Below, in pieces: positions 15,835-23,434 of a stretch of 64,000 bases of DNA. The position numbers were made by a program, and so were the translations under genes. The first letter of the stretch is position 1; every line of letters begins with the position of its first letter. Source of the stretch: an uncultured Eggerthellaceae bacterium (GTDB taxonomy: Bacteria; Actinomycetota; Coriobacteriia; Coriobacteriales; Eggerthellaceae); NCBI GenBank assembly GCA_910588205.1, contig CAJUQK010000002.1, positions 1 to 64,000 of the forward strand. Reading direction: 5' to 3'. Below the pieces are notes generated by a model that did not search any database, was not told where the DNA came from, and saw nothing but the letters and a program-made list of their open reading frames with translations.

Positions 15835-18606
15835 ATGGCACTAGAGCGCGCGAAGACGCCGAAGAAGAAGCCGGTACGGACGAAGGAACGCCGCAATATC
15901 TGGCTGCTGGTCATCTCAGCCCTGCTGATCATCGGGTCCATCATCCTATTCACGCCTCCTCAAGACAAGATCACCCAAGGCCTAGATATCCGGGGCGGCT
16001 TGTCTGTGGTGCTGTCGGCCAATCCTGATGAAGGTCAAGAGGTCACCACAGAAGACATGGAGCTTGCGCGCACCATCATCGAGAACCGCGTGAATGCTCT
16101 GGGTGCCTCTGAAGCCACCGTCCAGGTGCAGGGGACTGACCAGATTCTCGTGCAGATCCCTGGCTTGGAAGATGCCGAACAGGCTTTGGATACTATCGGT
16201 TCCACGGGTCAGTTGGCCTTCGCCCGCCTGGATTCCTTCACGGATGATCAGGTGGTCCAAGAGATCCAGAATGGCAACTATGGGGAATTCGCCACCATCA
16301 AGGATGATTTCGGCTACTCCTTCCCGGCCGAAGAGGGCAAAGAGCTCAAGGTGGATCCTAGCATCTATACCACTATGTTCACCGGAGATAGCCTGGAGCG
16401 GGTGACGGTAGACCGCGCCAGCCAGACGAGCGCTTACTATGCTGTGAATCTTGATCTTGACCAGCAAGCCACGGAGGCCTTTGCCGAGGCCACCCGTGAT
16501 TTGGTGGTCACCCAAGGCCAGATCGTCATCCTTTTGGACAACAATGTGGAGAGCGCCCCGGCGGTGCAATCCATCATCTCCGATGGCAATGTCTCCATCA
16601 CCGGTAACTATTCAGCGGATGAAGCCAAAGCGTTCCAGGCCGTTCTGGAAAGCGGCTCACTGCCGGTGAACTTCGAATTCTCAACCAGCCAGGTGGTGGG
16701 TCCCACCTTGGGTCAGGATGCGCTCTATGCTGGCCTCATTGTGGTGCTCATCGGTTTGGCTCTGGTCATGCTGTACCTGCTGTTCTTCTATAAGGGGCTG
16801 GGCATCATCACCGCCAGCGCCATGCTCGTGTTCGCCGTCATTTATCTGGGCATCCTGGCGGCGCTCTCTGCCTTCGGGCTGTTCAGCCTGTCATTGGCAG
16901 GTATCGCAGGCATCGTGCTCACCATCGGCATGGCGGCCGACTCCTCCATCCTCACCGTGGAGCGCTTCCGTGAGGAGATCCGCATGGGCAAGAGCGTGCG
17001 CGCTGCCAGCCAGTCCGGCGTGAAGCATGCCATCCTCACCTCCATCGACGCCGACTCTGTCACTCTGGTCTCGGCTCTCTGTCTCTTCTTCCTGGCTAGC
17101 GCCGGGGTCAAGGGCTTTGGTCTGACGCTTTCCCTGGGTATCTTCTGCGATATCGCCATGATGCTCTTGTTCAAGGCACCGCTCATCCGCCTGCTGGCAC
17201 CGCGGTCCATTGCGAAACACCCGGGTTTCTGGGGCATCAAGGATTGCGAAGCGGCAGCGGCGGGTTACCGGGAATTGGCAGCGGCCGAAGGTGTCTCCGT
17301 GGTTGAGGCTGAGACGGCTGAGCAGATGAGCCCGGAGGAGTCGCTGGAGGTCCTGGAGGACCGCAACGGATTAGCGAAGGGAAAAGCGGTAGCGAAGGAT
17401 GCCCAGAAGAAGATCCGTGGCCGCTTCCTCAAGCGTGACATCAACTTCCTTGGCGTACGCAAGATATTCCTTTCCATCGCTGCGGTTGCCATGGTGGCCT
17501 GCTTGGCAGTCATGGGTTTCAAAGGCTTCAACTTCGGCATCGAATTCGTGGGTGGTTCTTCGGTCACCTACACGAACACGGGAGACATCACCACTGATGA
17601 TCTACGCGCCGCCTTCGCAGAGTTGGGTGAGGAGGACGTGTCCATCCAGACCACAGTGACGTCCGGCGAGAACGGCTTTCTGGTGCGCACGGCCAATGCT
17701 GACGCTGCTGATATGAACGCCAAGGCCAACGATGTGGCTGAGAAGCTGGGCATCGCCAGCCAGGATGTGGGTGTGGACACCATCGGTCCCGACTGGGGCA
17801 CGAGCGTCATCAACTCATCACTTCTGGCCTTCTGTGTATCGTTGGTGCTCATCATCATCTACATTGGCATCCGATTCGAATACAAGATGGGCGTCATCGC
17901 CGTGGTTACGCTCTTGCATGACCTGATCCTAGTCATGGGCATCTATGCCTTGGTGGGCCGCGAGGTGAACCCCAACACCATCGCCGCCCTTCTCACCATC
18001 CTAGGTTATTCGCTCTACGACACGGTGGTCGTGTTCCACCGCATCAATGACAACATGAAGGCGGAGAACATCCGCTGCACTTTCATGACCATGGCCAATC
18101 ACTCTATGAATCAGGTGTTTGTGCGTACCATCAACACCACGCTCACGTCATTGGTGCCGGTGCTGGCCATGCTCCTCTTCGGCGGTGAAACTCTGAAGGA
18201 CTTCGCCTTTGCCATGGTTATCGGCCTGGTGGCAGGTTCCTATTCCTCCATCGCCGTGGCTACACCGCTCTACAGCATGTGGAAGACGCGGGAGAAGCGC
18301 TACGCGAAGCTGGCGAAGAAATACGGTACGCAGATTGGCTTGTTCTCCTTCGACGCTGCTTATACCACCGGCATCGTCCAGGTGCCCGTGGCTCGGCTTG
18401 AGGCTGAGAAGAAGGTCACGACCGTGGCAGAGCGTACGGCGGGGGTGGGTGATGCTGCTTCGGCTGAGTCGGAAGCAGAGACGCAGCTTGGAAAGCAGGA
18501 CCACAAGCAGAGCCGCAATCATTACGGACTCCCCACCAGCAAGCATAAGAGGGGGCCGAAGGATATCCGGCGTCCCAACAAGCCGAAGGACAAGGGTGAT
18601 GTCTGA
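15835..18606 (+). CDS. secDF: Fused protein-export membrane protein SecDF
   Basis: A 923-residue fusion of SecD and SecF, the proton-driven Sec accessory that pulls preproteins across the membrane. Residues 1 to about 440 are SecD: an N-terminal helix, a large extracytoplasmic P1 domain with GLDIRGG, and five further helices with GMAADSSILTVER. A hydrophilic linker of about 70 residues then leads to SecF (GIEFVGGSSV, ILGYSLYDTVVVFHR). The start at 15835 is chosen for AAGGAG ten bases upstream. A Lys/Arg-rich tail ends the protein. Fused SecDF is usual in some Gram-positive lineages. Confidence 0.95.
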   Translation: MALERAKTPKKKPVRTKERRNIWLLVISALLIIGSIILFTPPQDKITQGLDIRGGLSVVLSANPDEGQEVTTEDMELARTIIENRVNALGASEATVQVQGTDQILVQIPGLEDAEQALDTIGSTGQLAFARLDSFTDDQVVQEIQNGNYGEFATIKDDFGYSFPAEEGKELKVDPSIYTTMFTGDSLERVTVDRASQTSAYYAVNLDLDQQATEAFAEATRDLVVTQGQIVILLDNNVESAPAVQSIISDGNVSITGNYSADEAKAFQAVLESGSLPVNFEFSTSQVVGPTLGQDALYAGLIVVLIGLALVMLYLLFFYKGLGIITASAMLVFAVIYLGILAALSAFGLFSLSLAGIAGIVLTIGMAADSSILTVERFREEIRMGKSVRAASQSGVKHAILTSIDADSVTLVSALCLFFLASAGVKGFGLTLSLGIFCDIAMMLLFKAPLIRLLAPRSIAKHPGFWGIKDCEAAAAGYRELAAAEGVSVVEAETAEQMSPEESLEVLEDRNGLAKGKAVAKDAQKKIRGRFLKRDINFLGVRKIFLSIAAVAMVACLAVMGFKGFNFGIEFVGGSSVTYTNTGDITTDDLRAAFAELGEEDVSIQTTVTSGENGFLVRTANADAADMNAKANDVAEKLGIASQDVGVDTIGPDWGTSVINSSLLAFCVSLVLIIIYIGIRFEYKMGVIAVVTLLHDLILVMGIYALVGREVNPNTIAALLTILGYSLYDTVVVFHRINDNMKAENIRCTFMTMANHSMNQVFVRTINTTLTSLVPVLAMLLFGGETLKDFAFAMVIGLVAGSYSSIAVATPLYSMWKTREKRYAKLAKKYGTQIGLFSFDAAYTTGIVQVPVARLEAEKKVTTVAERTAGVGDAASAESEAETQLGKQDHKQSRNHYGLPTSKHKRGPKDIRRPNKPKDKGDV

Positions 18607-18938
18607 TGACAGCGCAAGTGCGTGAAGGCAGTCATCCTGATTTCTGCCCGCCTGCGGAGGAAGGGGTCACCCTTGTCTTCCAGGATGAGGCAGGAGAGAC
18701 AGTCAACCTGGAATTCCTGGGGATCGTCATCTTTGACGGGCGTGAGTACGGGTTCTTCTTCCCGGTTGATGAGGGTCATCCAGCCCTCTCTTCCGGGGAG
18801 GTCATCGTGCTGGAAGTCTTGGAGAGTGACGAAGATGGCATCCCCGAGAGCTTTGAGCTCGTAGAGAATGAGGAGCTTGCTCAATGCGCCTACGAGAAGT
18901 TCCAGGCGGCTACTAAGGATCTGTATCAGTTCGCTTGA
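18606..18938 (+). CDS. DUF1292 family protein
   Basis: A 110-residue acidic protein with the DUF1292 pattern: a beta-rich core, LEFLGIVIFDGREYGFFFPV, then a very acidic VLEVLESDEDG stretch. The family's function is not established. The ATG overlaps the secDF stop codon by one base, implying translational coupling with protein export genes. A GC-rich hairpin without a T-tract (18949-18965) follows and may weakly terminate the transcript. Confidence 0.85.
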   Translation: MTAQVREGSHPDFCPPAEEGVTLVFQDEAGETVNLEFLGIVIFDGREYGFFFPVDEGHPALSSGEVIVLEVLESDEDGIPESFELVENEELAQCAYEKFQAATKDLYQFA

Positions 18939-18991
18939 TCTTGCTGTCGGGCACCGCGGGTGCCCTTCGCCGAAGTTAACGACTGCGTTAC

Positions 18992-19051
18992 ATCCCTCAG
19001 AAATAAAATCGGGTAGCTTTAGTCCGGTAAAGCACTTCGCGAATGAGGGAT
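18992..19051 (+). promoter_or_regulatory. Nested hairpin covering the ribosome binding site of the symporter gene
   Basis: An 8-bp inverted repeat, ATCCCTCA (18992-18999) and TGAGGGAT (19044-19051), encloses a smaller hairpin, GCTTTA/TAAAGC (19016-19033). The 3' arm contains GAGGG, the apparent ribosome binding site for ATG 19057. If the whole region is transcribed, folding would hide the ribosome binding site. This could be a cis-acting RNA control or a chance structure. A TAAAAT at 19004 would, if it were the -10 element, exclude the 5' arm from the transcript. Confidence 0.4.
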
Positions 19052-19056
19052 GATCG

Positions 19057-20484
19057 ATGGATATTCAAGAGGTCATAGGTGCCATAGATGATTTCGTATG
19101 GGGCGTTCCCATGCTGGTCCTTTTGTTGGGGGCTCACGTATTCCTGACGTTCAGGACCGGCTTCATCCAGCGCAAGCTGGGGCGGGGCATCAAGCTCTCT
19201 GTCACCAAGGATCCGAATGCACCGGGAGACATCAGCCAGTTCGGTGCTCTCTGCACTGCGCTTTCTGCCACCATCGGCACGGGTAACATCGTAGGGGTGG
19301 GTACGGCCATCATGGCAGGTGGTCCGGGAGCTATCTTCTGGATGTGGATCACCGGTGTCTTCGGCATAGCCACGAAGTATTCAGAGACCTTTGCTGCGGT
19401 GAAGTACCGTGTCAAAGACCATAACGGCAACATGTTGGGTGGTGCCATGTATGCGTGGAGGCGTGCATTCGAACGCAAGGATGGCAGCATCCCTTGGTGG
19501 GCACTGTTCGGAGCAGGTGCCTTTGCGCTCCTAGCGGCCGTCGCCTCGTTCGGGATAGGCGCTGCGGTGCAGTCCCAGGCTATGACGTCGGTGGTCACCA
19601 CCAACATCCCCGGTGTGCCTGAGTGGGCTATGGGCATTGCTATCGTGGTGCTGGTGGGTCTGGTGGTGCTCGGAGGCGTGAAGGTCATCTCCCGGGTATG
19701 CGAGAAGCTGGTGCCGTTCATGGCTGTGGCTTACGCCATCGGCTGCATCATCATCCTGTGCATCAATTGGGCCTATGTGTGGCCAGCCCTCTGTCTGATC
19801 TTGGAGTGCGCATTCACGCCGAAGGCCGCCTTCGGTGGTGCTTTGGGTTCGGGGGTCATGATCGCCATGCAGTACGGCTGCGCTCGTGGCCTGTTCTCCA
19901 ATGAATCCGGCCTGGGCTCGGCTCCCATCGTGGCCTCAGCTGCTTCCACCCGCAACCCCGCTCGGCAGGCCCTCGTTTCCATGACGGGCACGTTCTGGGA
20001 CACCGTCATCGTATGCGCTCTCACCGGGCTGGTACTGGTATCAACCATGCTGGGCAATGCTGATCTGCAACAGCAGGTCATGACAGGGAGTATCACGGCG
20101 GGAGCTGAGCTCACCAGCGCCGCTTTCGCTGAGATCCCCTACATCGGCACACCCATCCTGGTGGTGGGCATGATCCTGTTCGCCTACTCCACCATCCTGG
20201 GTTGGTCCTACTATGGCAACCGCTGCATCACGTATCTCTTCGGACATTACGCCATCCGTCCCTATCAGGTGCTCTATCTGGTGGTGGCATTCTTGGGCGC
20301 CATTGGGGTGGGAGACTTGGTCTGGTCTATCTCTGACATCACCAATGCGCTCATGGCGGTGCCGAACATCATCGTGGTGCTCTTGCTTTCGGGCATGATC
20401 GCCCGCGAGACGAAGCACTACGTCTATGAGGATAACCTGGAAGAAGAGGACACCACGCCCATCCCGCAAGTAGAATCCAAGTGA
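19057..20484 (+). CDS. Alanine/glycine:cation symporter (AGCS family)
   Basis: A 475-residue sodium-coupled amino-acid symporter with about 11 membrane segments. Family signatures are CTALSATIGTGNIVGVGTA near residue 70 and GLFSNESGLGSAPI in the middle. It imports alanine or glycine with sodium or proton. It appears monocistronic. The 5' region carries the nested hairpin described separately. The C-terminus is a short acidic cytoplasmic tail. Confidence 0.95.
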   Translation: MDIQEVIGAIDDFVWGVPMLVLLLGAHVFLTFRTGFIQRKLGRGIKLSVTKDPNAPGDISQFGALCTALSATIGTGNIVGVGTAIMAGGPGAIFWMWITGVFGIATKYSETFAAVKYRVKDHNGNMLGGAMYAWRRAFERKDGSIPWWALFGAGAFALLAAVASFGIGAAVQSQAMTSVVTTNIPGVPEWAMGIAIVVLVGLVVLGGVKVISRVCEKLVPFMAVAYAIGCIIILCINWAYVWPALCLILECAFTPKAAFGGALGSGVMIAMQYGCARGLFSNESGLGSAPIVASAASTRNPARQALVSMTGTFWDTVIVCALTGLVLVSTMLGNADLQQQVMTGSITAGAELTSAAFAEIPYIGTPILVVGMILFAYSTILGWSYYGNRCITYLFGHYAIRPYQVLYLVVAFLGAIGVGDLVWSISDITNALMAVPNIIVVLLLSGMIARETKHYVYEDNLEEEDTTPIPQVESK

Positions 20485-20510
20485 CGAAGGGTCGCAGCTT
20501 GCTTGATGAT

Positions 20511-20540
20511 AGGTGACGGGGGACGGTCCAGATGTCACCT
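20511..20540. repeat. REP-like palindrome, copy 1
   Basis: A 7-bp perfect inverted repeat, AGGTGAC (20511-20517) and GTCACCT (20534-20540), surrounds GGGGGACGGTCCAGAT. Positions 20520-20546 match 22071-22097 at 23 of 27 bases in the same orientation. The form (GTGAC, GGGGACGG, GTCAC) resembles REP elements mobilised by RAYT transposases in other bacteria. No such transposase is in the window. Confidence 0.6.
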
Positions 20541-20658
20541 CTTCGATCCAGGGCTGATCCTAGCTGGCGTGAGCGTTGTCTTATCGGCGCTTGCCGTCCT
20601 GTAGTCCAGATTTATCGAGGGGTGGGGTTAATCTGTTTTTTCGGTTGTGCTTGGTGTC

Positions 20659-21204
20659 TTAGTGAGCCTCATGCTGATGCTCCCATTGGTCAAGCGTGGC
20701 TGTTATCTTCGCAAGCGCTTCTTCATCTATTTTAGATGGGTTATCGATCATCAATAGTCCTAGAAGCTTGTCGATCAGGGCAATAGCATCAGACTGGGAT
20801 ACGGGGCGTATCTCTTGATGCTTGCGAACTGATCCAGCGGTCTCTCGCTTGATCTCGTTCTCTCGTTGCAGGAGGTTGGTAAGCAAAAGCTGCCAGCATA
20901 GGACATTGGTCGCCCGGTCTAGACTCAATGCTTGACGAATATCCTCTCTGATCTTGCTGAGCCATTCCTCTGAGTCGGGATTCAAGCGAGCCTGAAGCAG
21001 GGTAGGGATCTCGTTTGAGCTTCCTAGATCTAAAGATTGCAAGGTGCCGTACGTCCATCTCCAGTCAACCGTTGCACTATGTGCGACACAGATTGCACGA
21101 TTGAGCAGTCGGCTTCGACTCAGGGGCTCCGGCATCACTTGAGCTAGTCGATCCTCCAAAGCGCAGATCTTCTTATTGCCGCGAATGGAAACAACGGGGT
21201 TCAT
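20659..21204 (-). CDS. Hypothetical protein in AT-richer islet
   Basis: A 181-residue soluble, mainly helical protein that I do not recognise. AGGAGGAG before the start and a normal length support a real gene. It has no signal peptide, membrane segment or clear motif. It is divergent from the unknown gene at 21313-22059 across about 110 bases, and the pair is bracketed by two copies of a short repeat. Codon use is more AT-rich than in the neighbours, which suggests recent acquisition. Confidence 0.6.
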   Translation of the reverse strand: MNPVVSIRGNKKICALEDRLAQVMPEPLSRSRLLNRAICVAHSATVDWRWTYGTLQSLDLGSSNEIPTLLQARLNPDSEEWLSKIREDIRQALSLDRATNVLCWQLLLTNLLQRENEIKRETAGSVRKHQEIRPVSQSDAIALIDKLLGLLMIDNPSKIDEEALAKITATLDQWEHQHEAH

Positions 21205-21246
21205 CTTCTCCTCCTGGTCGTAGATAAATCATATGAAGTGTATCAT

Positions 21247-21276
21247 TTGTATGAAAAAATATTGCGACTGTATAAT
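21247..21276 (+). promoter_or_regulatory. Sigma-70-like promoter
   Basis: A -35-like TTGTAT (21247-21252), an 18-base AT-rich spacer and a perfect TATAAT (21271-21276). A transcript starting near 21283 would reach ATG 21313 with AAAGGAG upstream. This rules out the longer frame from 21238. Confidence 0.6.
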
Positions 21277-21312
21277 ATACTTGCAGCAGCAAAGATGAAA
21301 GGAGTAAGCGCG

Positions 21313-22059
21313 ATGAATGAAGTAGAGCTCAAGGAGAAAAGCGCTTGGCTGCGATGCGTTCGTAACGAGGTTTTCCAAGGGCAAGATATCGTCACACCGG
21401 GGGAAGGTATAGAGGGTCTTCTCCAATATCGAATCGATGGAAATGAGGGTCGAATCAAGCATCATCCTGATAGCTTTGCGAAGACGCCAGTGGGTCTGAT
21501 GCTCTATGGTGCCGAAATGGGGTGGCGGTACAGCGATGCCATATTCAATGGCTGGTCGTTCGTGAGTCGATTCATCCGGGGCATTGAAGGCGCATATGTT
21601 GAACCCACACGGGCTATTGAATTGCTCGATCGCTATTTCGATGGAAGATCCAGCCTTCGTGCAAAGCTCGACATATTGGCGGATCGCCATCATTGCTTAG
21701 CGAATTTCATGCCTTCCAAGGTTTGCATCAATGGGTGGGAGGGACATGATGGAAAGGGCAACTATCTCAGAGACAATGATTTCCCCGACATCTATTACAG
21801 GCGAGCGAAGAAGGACTTCCCTTTGGTATGGTCGTGGCTCAACGAGAATATGCATCGGTGTCATCTTGAGGCATTTTTGACTTTTCGATCAGGTCTCAAG
21901 GATGGGAGTGTGCACTGCCCTGTTGATACGAGTTCGCGTAAAGAGATATTGCTCTTCGAGGCAAGCGTAGAGAACGCTCTAGAATGTCTTGAAGAGAGAG
22001 CTGCAGCGCTCTCTTCAAGGTTTTGTCGCAGTATGATCGAGCCCGTGGTTCCTGTGTAG
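21313..22059 (+). CDS. Hypothetical protein in AT-richer islet
   Basis: A 248-residue soluble protein of unknown function. The start at 21313 is set by AAAGGAG eight bases upstream and by the promoter position. Features include an ANFMPSKVCING stretch and a NDFPDIYYRRAKKDFP stretch. This reminds me of a family of small uncharacterised proteins with a conserved NFMPLP-like motif, but the link is weak. It is divergent from another unknown gene. The pair may be a small accessory or defence cassette. There is no direct evidence for that. Confidence 0.6.
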   Translation: MNEVELKEKSAWLRCVRNEVFQGQDIVTPGEGIEGLLQYRIDGNEGRIKHHPDSFAKTPVGLMLYGAEMGWRYSDAIFNGWSFVSRFIRGIEGAYVEPTRAIELLDRYFDGRSSLRAKLDILADRHHCLANFMPSKVCINGWEGHDGKGNYLRDNDFPDIYYRRAKKDFPLVWSWLNENMHRCHLEAFLTFRSGLKDGSVHCPVDTSSRKEILLFEASVENALECLEERAAALSSRFCRSMIEPVVPV

Positions 22060-22070
22060 GCGTATGGCAA

Positions 22071-22097
22071 GGGATAGTCCAGATGTCATCTTTTCGA
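22071..22097. repeat. REP-like element, degenerate copy 2
   Basis: This 27-base stretch matches 20520-20546 at 23 positions in direct orientation, just after the second islet gene. The outer palindrome arms are degraded here. The two copies flank the divergent unknown gene pair. Confidence 0.55.
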
Positions 22098-22169
22098 CCA
22101 TAATCGTTTGCGCTGGGGTGTCCGAGGCATCCGCGCGCTCTGTCCCTCGTGGGTCCCCCAGAGCCACGT

Positions 22170-22175
22170 TATAAT
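22170..22175 (+). promoter_or_regulatory. -10 element implying a leaderless transcript
   Basis: A perfect TATAAT ends nine bases before ATG 22184, and no ribosome binding site lies between them (CTCCTCCC only). Transcription would begin at or next to the start codon. Confidence 0.5.
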
Positions 22176-22183
22176 CTCCTCCC

Positions 22184-23434
22184 ATGTATGACATCGCCAT
22201 CATAGGAGGCGGGGCGTCGGGCCTTGCGTGCGCGGTAGCGGCTTTGGAGTGCGCTGCTGCGACAGCGCGTCCCATCCCGCGGATCGTCATCCTAGAGGCA
22301 ACTGACAAGATCGGCCGTCCCATCCTACGCTCGGGTAATGGCCGCTGCAACTTCTCCAATGCGCATATCTCCCCGGATGCCTACAATGACCCGGAAACGG
22401 TGGCTGATGCGCTTGCCAGCTTGGAGCAAGGCGCAGTGAGAGCGGGCATCGTTTGCGAGGCGCCGAATCCTGTCGTCGGCTTCTTCGAGGGACTGGGTCT
22501 CATCTGGCGTCAAGAATCAGAGGGACGCCTCTATCCGCTCGCGAACAAGGCGAGCGTCGTGTTGGACGTACTCCGCTCTCCGCTTCTCCGGTTCGGTGTG
22601 GATGTCCGCTGCGGGGCGAAGGTCGCAAAGGTCGTACCGAGTGCCGGGAAGGGATGCCATCACACCATCCACCTGGAAGGGGGAGAGCTCGTTCGCGCCC
22701 ATGATGTGGTCATCGCGGCAGGAGGGATATCGGGCGCCTTCGGGCTGGATGCGCGCCTCCCCTATGCGCAACCTCGGCCCGTGTTGGGTCCGCTCGCTAC
22801 GGATGGCAGGTTCACGCGCCCCTTGGACAACATCCGCGTGCGATGCGCGGTCCATCTGATGCGGGATGGCGCCGCCATCGCGGAAGAGCGCGGAGAGGTG
22901 CAGTTTCGCAAGTATGGCGTGTCGGGCATCGCGGTATTCAACCTGTCTCGTCTGGCGCAAGCGGCAGATGTGCTCCGCATCGACCTCATCCACGACGCTG
23001 CTCCTGGCATCATGGCCGATCGGCTCGCACTCCTGGGGCGCTCTCTTGCGAAGGATCCTTCCAACTTCGAGCTACTGCAGGGGATGGTTCTTCCGCTCGT
23101 GGCGGATCAGGTCTTGAAGAGCGCCGGTCTGGAAGGGGCACATCAGGCAACGGAGCAGAGCGCCGTGCTGCTGGAAGAGCGTCTTCACGGATTCGATCTG
23201 CGCGTCAAGGGCATCGGGGATGCAGAGCTGTGCCAAGTGAGCCGCGGGGGCTTCGATCCTTGCTCCTTCGACCTCTCATGCATGCAGTCGAAGGAGCATC
23301 CGGGGCTCTACGTCATCGGCGAGGCGCTTGACGTGGACGGTGCCTGTGGCGGGTTCAACCTGCATTGGGCGTTCGCGACGGGCCTTCTGGCTGCATGGCG
23401 CATCGTGGGAGTGGACGGCGCTCCCTCATGCTGA
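22184..23434 (+). CDS. HI0933/BaiN-family NAD(P)/FAD-dependent oxidoreductase
   Basis: A 416-residue flavoprotein with the N-terminal dinucleotide-binding signature IIGGGASGLACAVAA and the family motif SGNGRCNFSNA near residue 50. A C-terminal GEALDVDGACGGFNLHWAF segment closes the FAD site. Known relatives include BaiN, reported in bile-acid dehydroxylation, but most members are uncharacterised. It probably starts leaderless. Its stop overlaps the next gene by seven bases, so the two flavoproteins form an operon. Confidence 0.88.
   Translation: MYDIAIIGGGASGLACAVAALECAAATARPIPRIVILEATDKIGRPILRSGNGRCNFSNAHISPDAYNDPETVADALASLEQGAVRAGIVCEAPNPVVGFFEGLGLIWRQESEGRLYPLANKASVVLDVLRSPLLRFGVDVRCGAKVAKVVPSAGKGCHHTIHLEGGELVRAHDVVIAAGGISGAFGLDARLPYAQPRPVLGPLATDGRFTRPLDNIRVRCAVHLMRDGAAIAEERGEVQFRKYGVSGIAVFNLSRLAQAADVLRIDLIHDAAPGIMADRLALLGRSLAKDPSNFELLQGMVLPLVADQVLKSAGLEGAHQATEQSAVLLEERLHGFDLRVKGIGDAELCQVSRGGFDPCSFDLSCMQSKEHPGLYVIGEALDVDGACGGFNLHWAFATGLLAAWRIVGVDGAPSC

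Noticed and set aside
18868..19053. A 61-codon frame after the DUF1292 gene
   Set aside because: It overlaps the end of DUF1292 and the symporter leader with its hairpin; no motif or ribosome binding site.
20511..22097. Transposon or prophage call for the islet
   Set aside because: No transposase, integrase or phage gene is present; only short repeats and two unknown genes.
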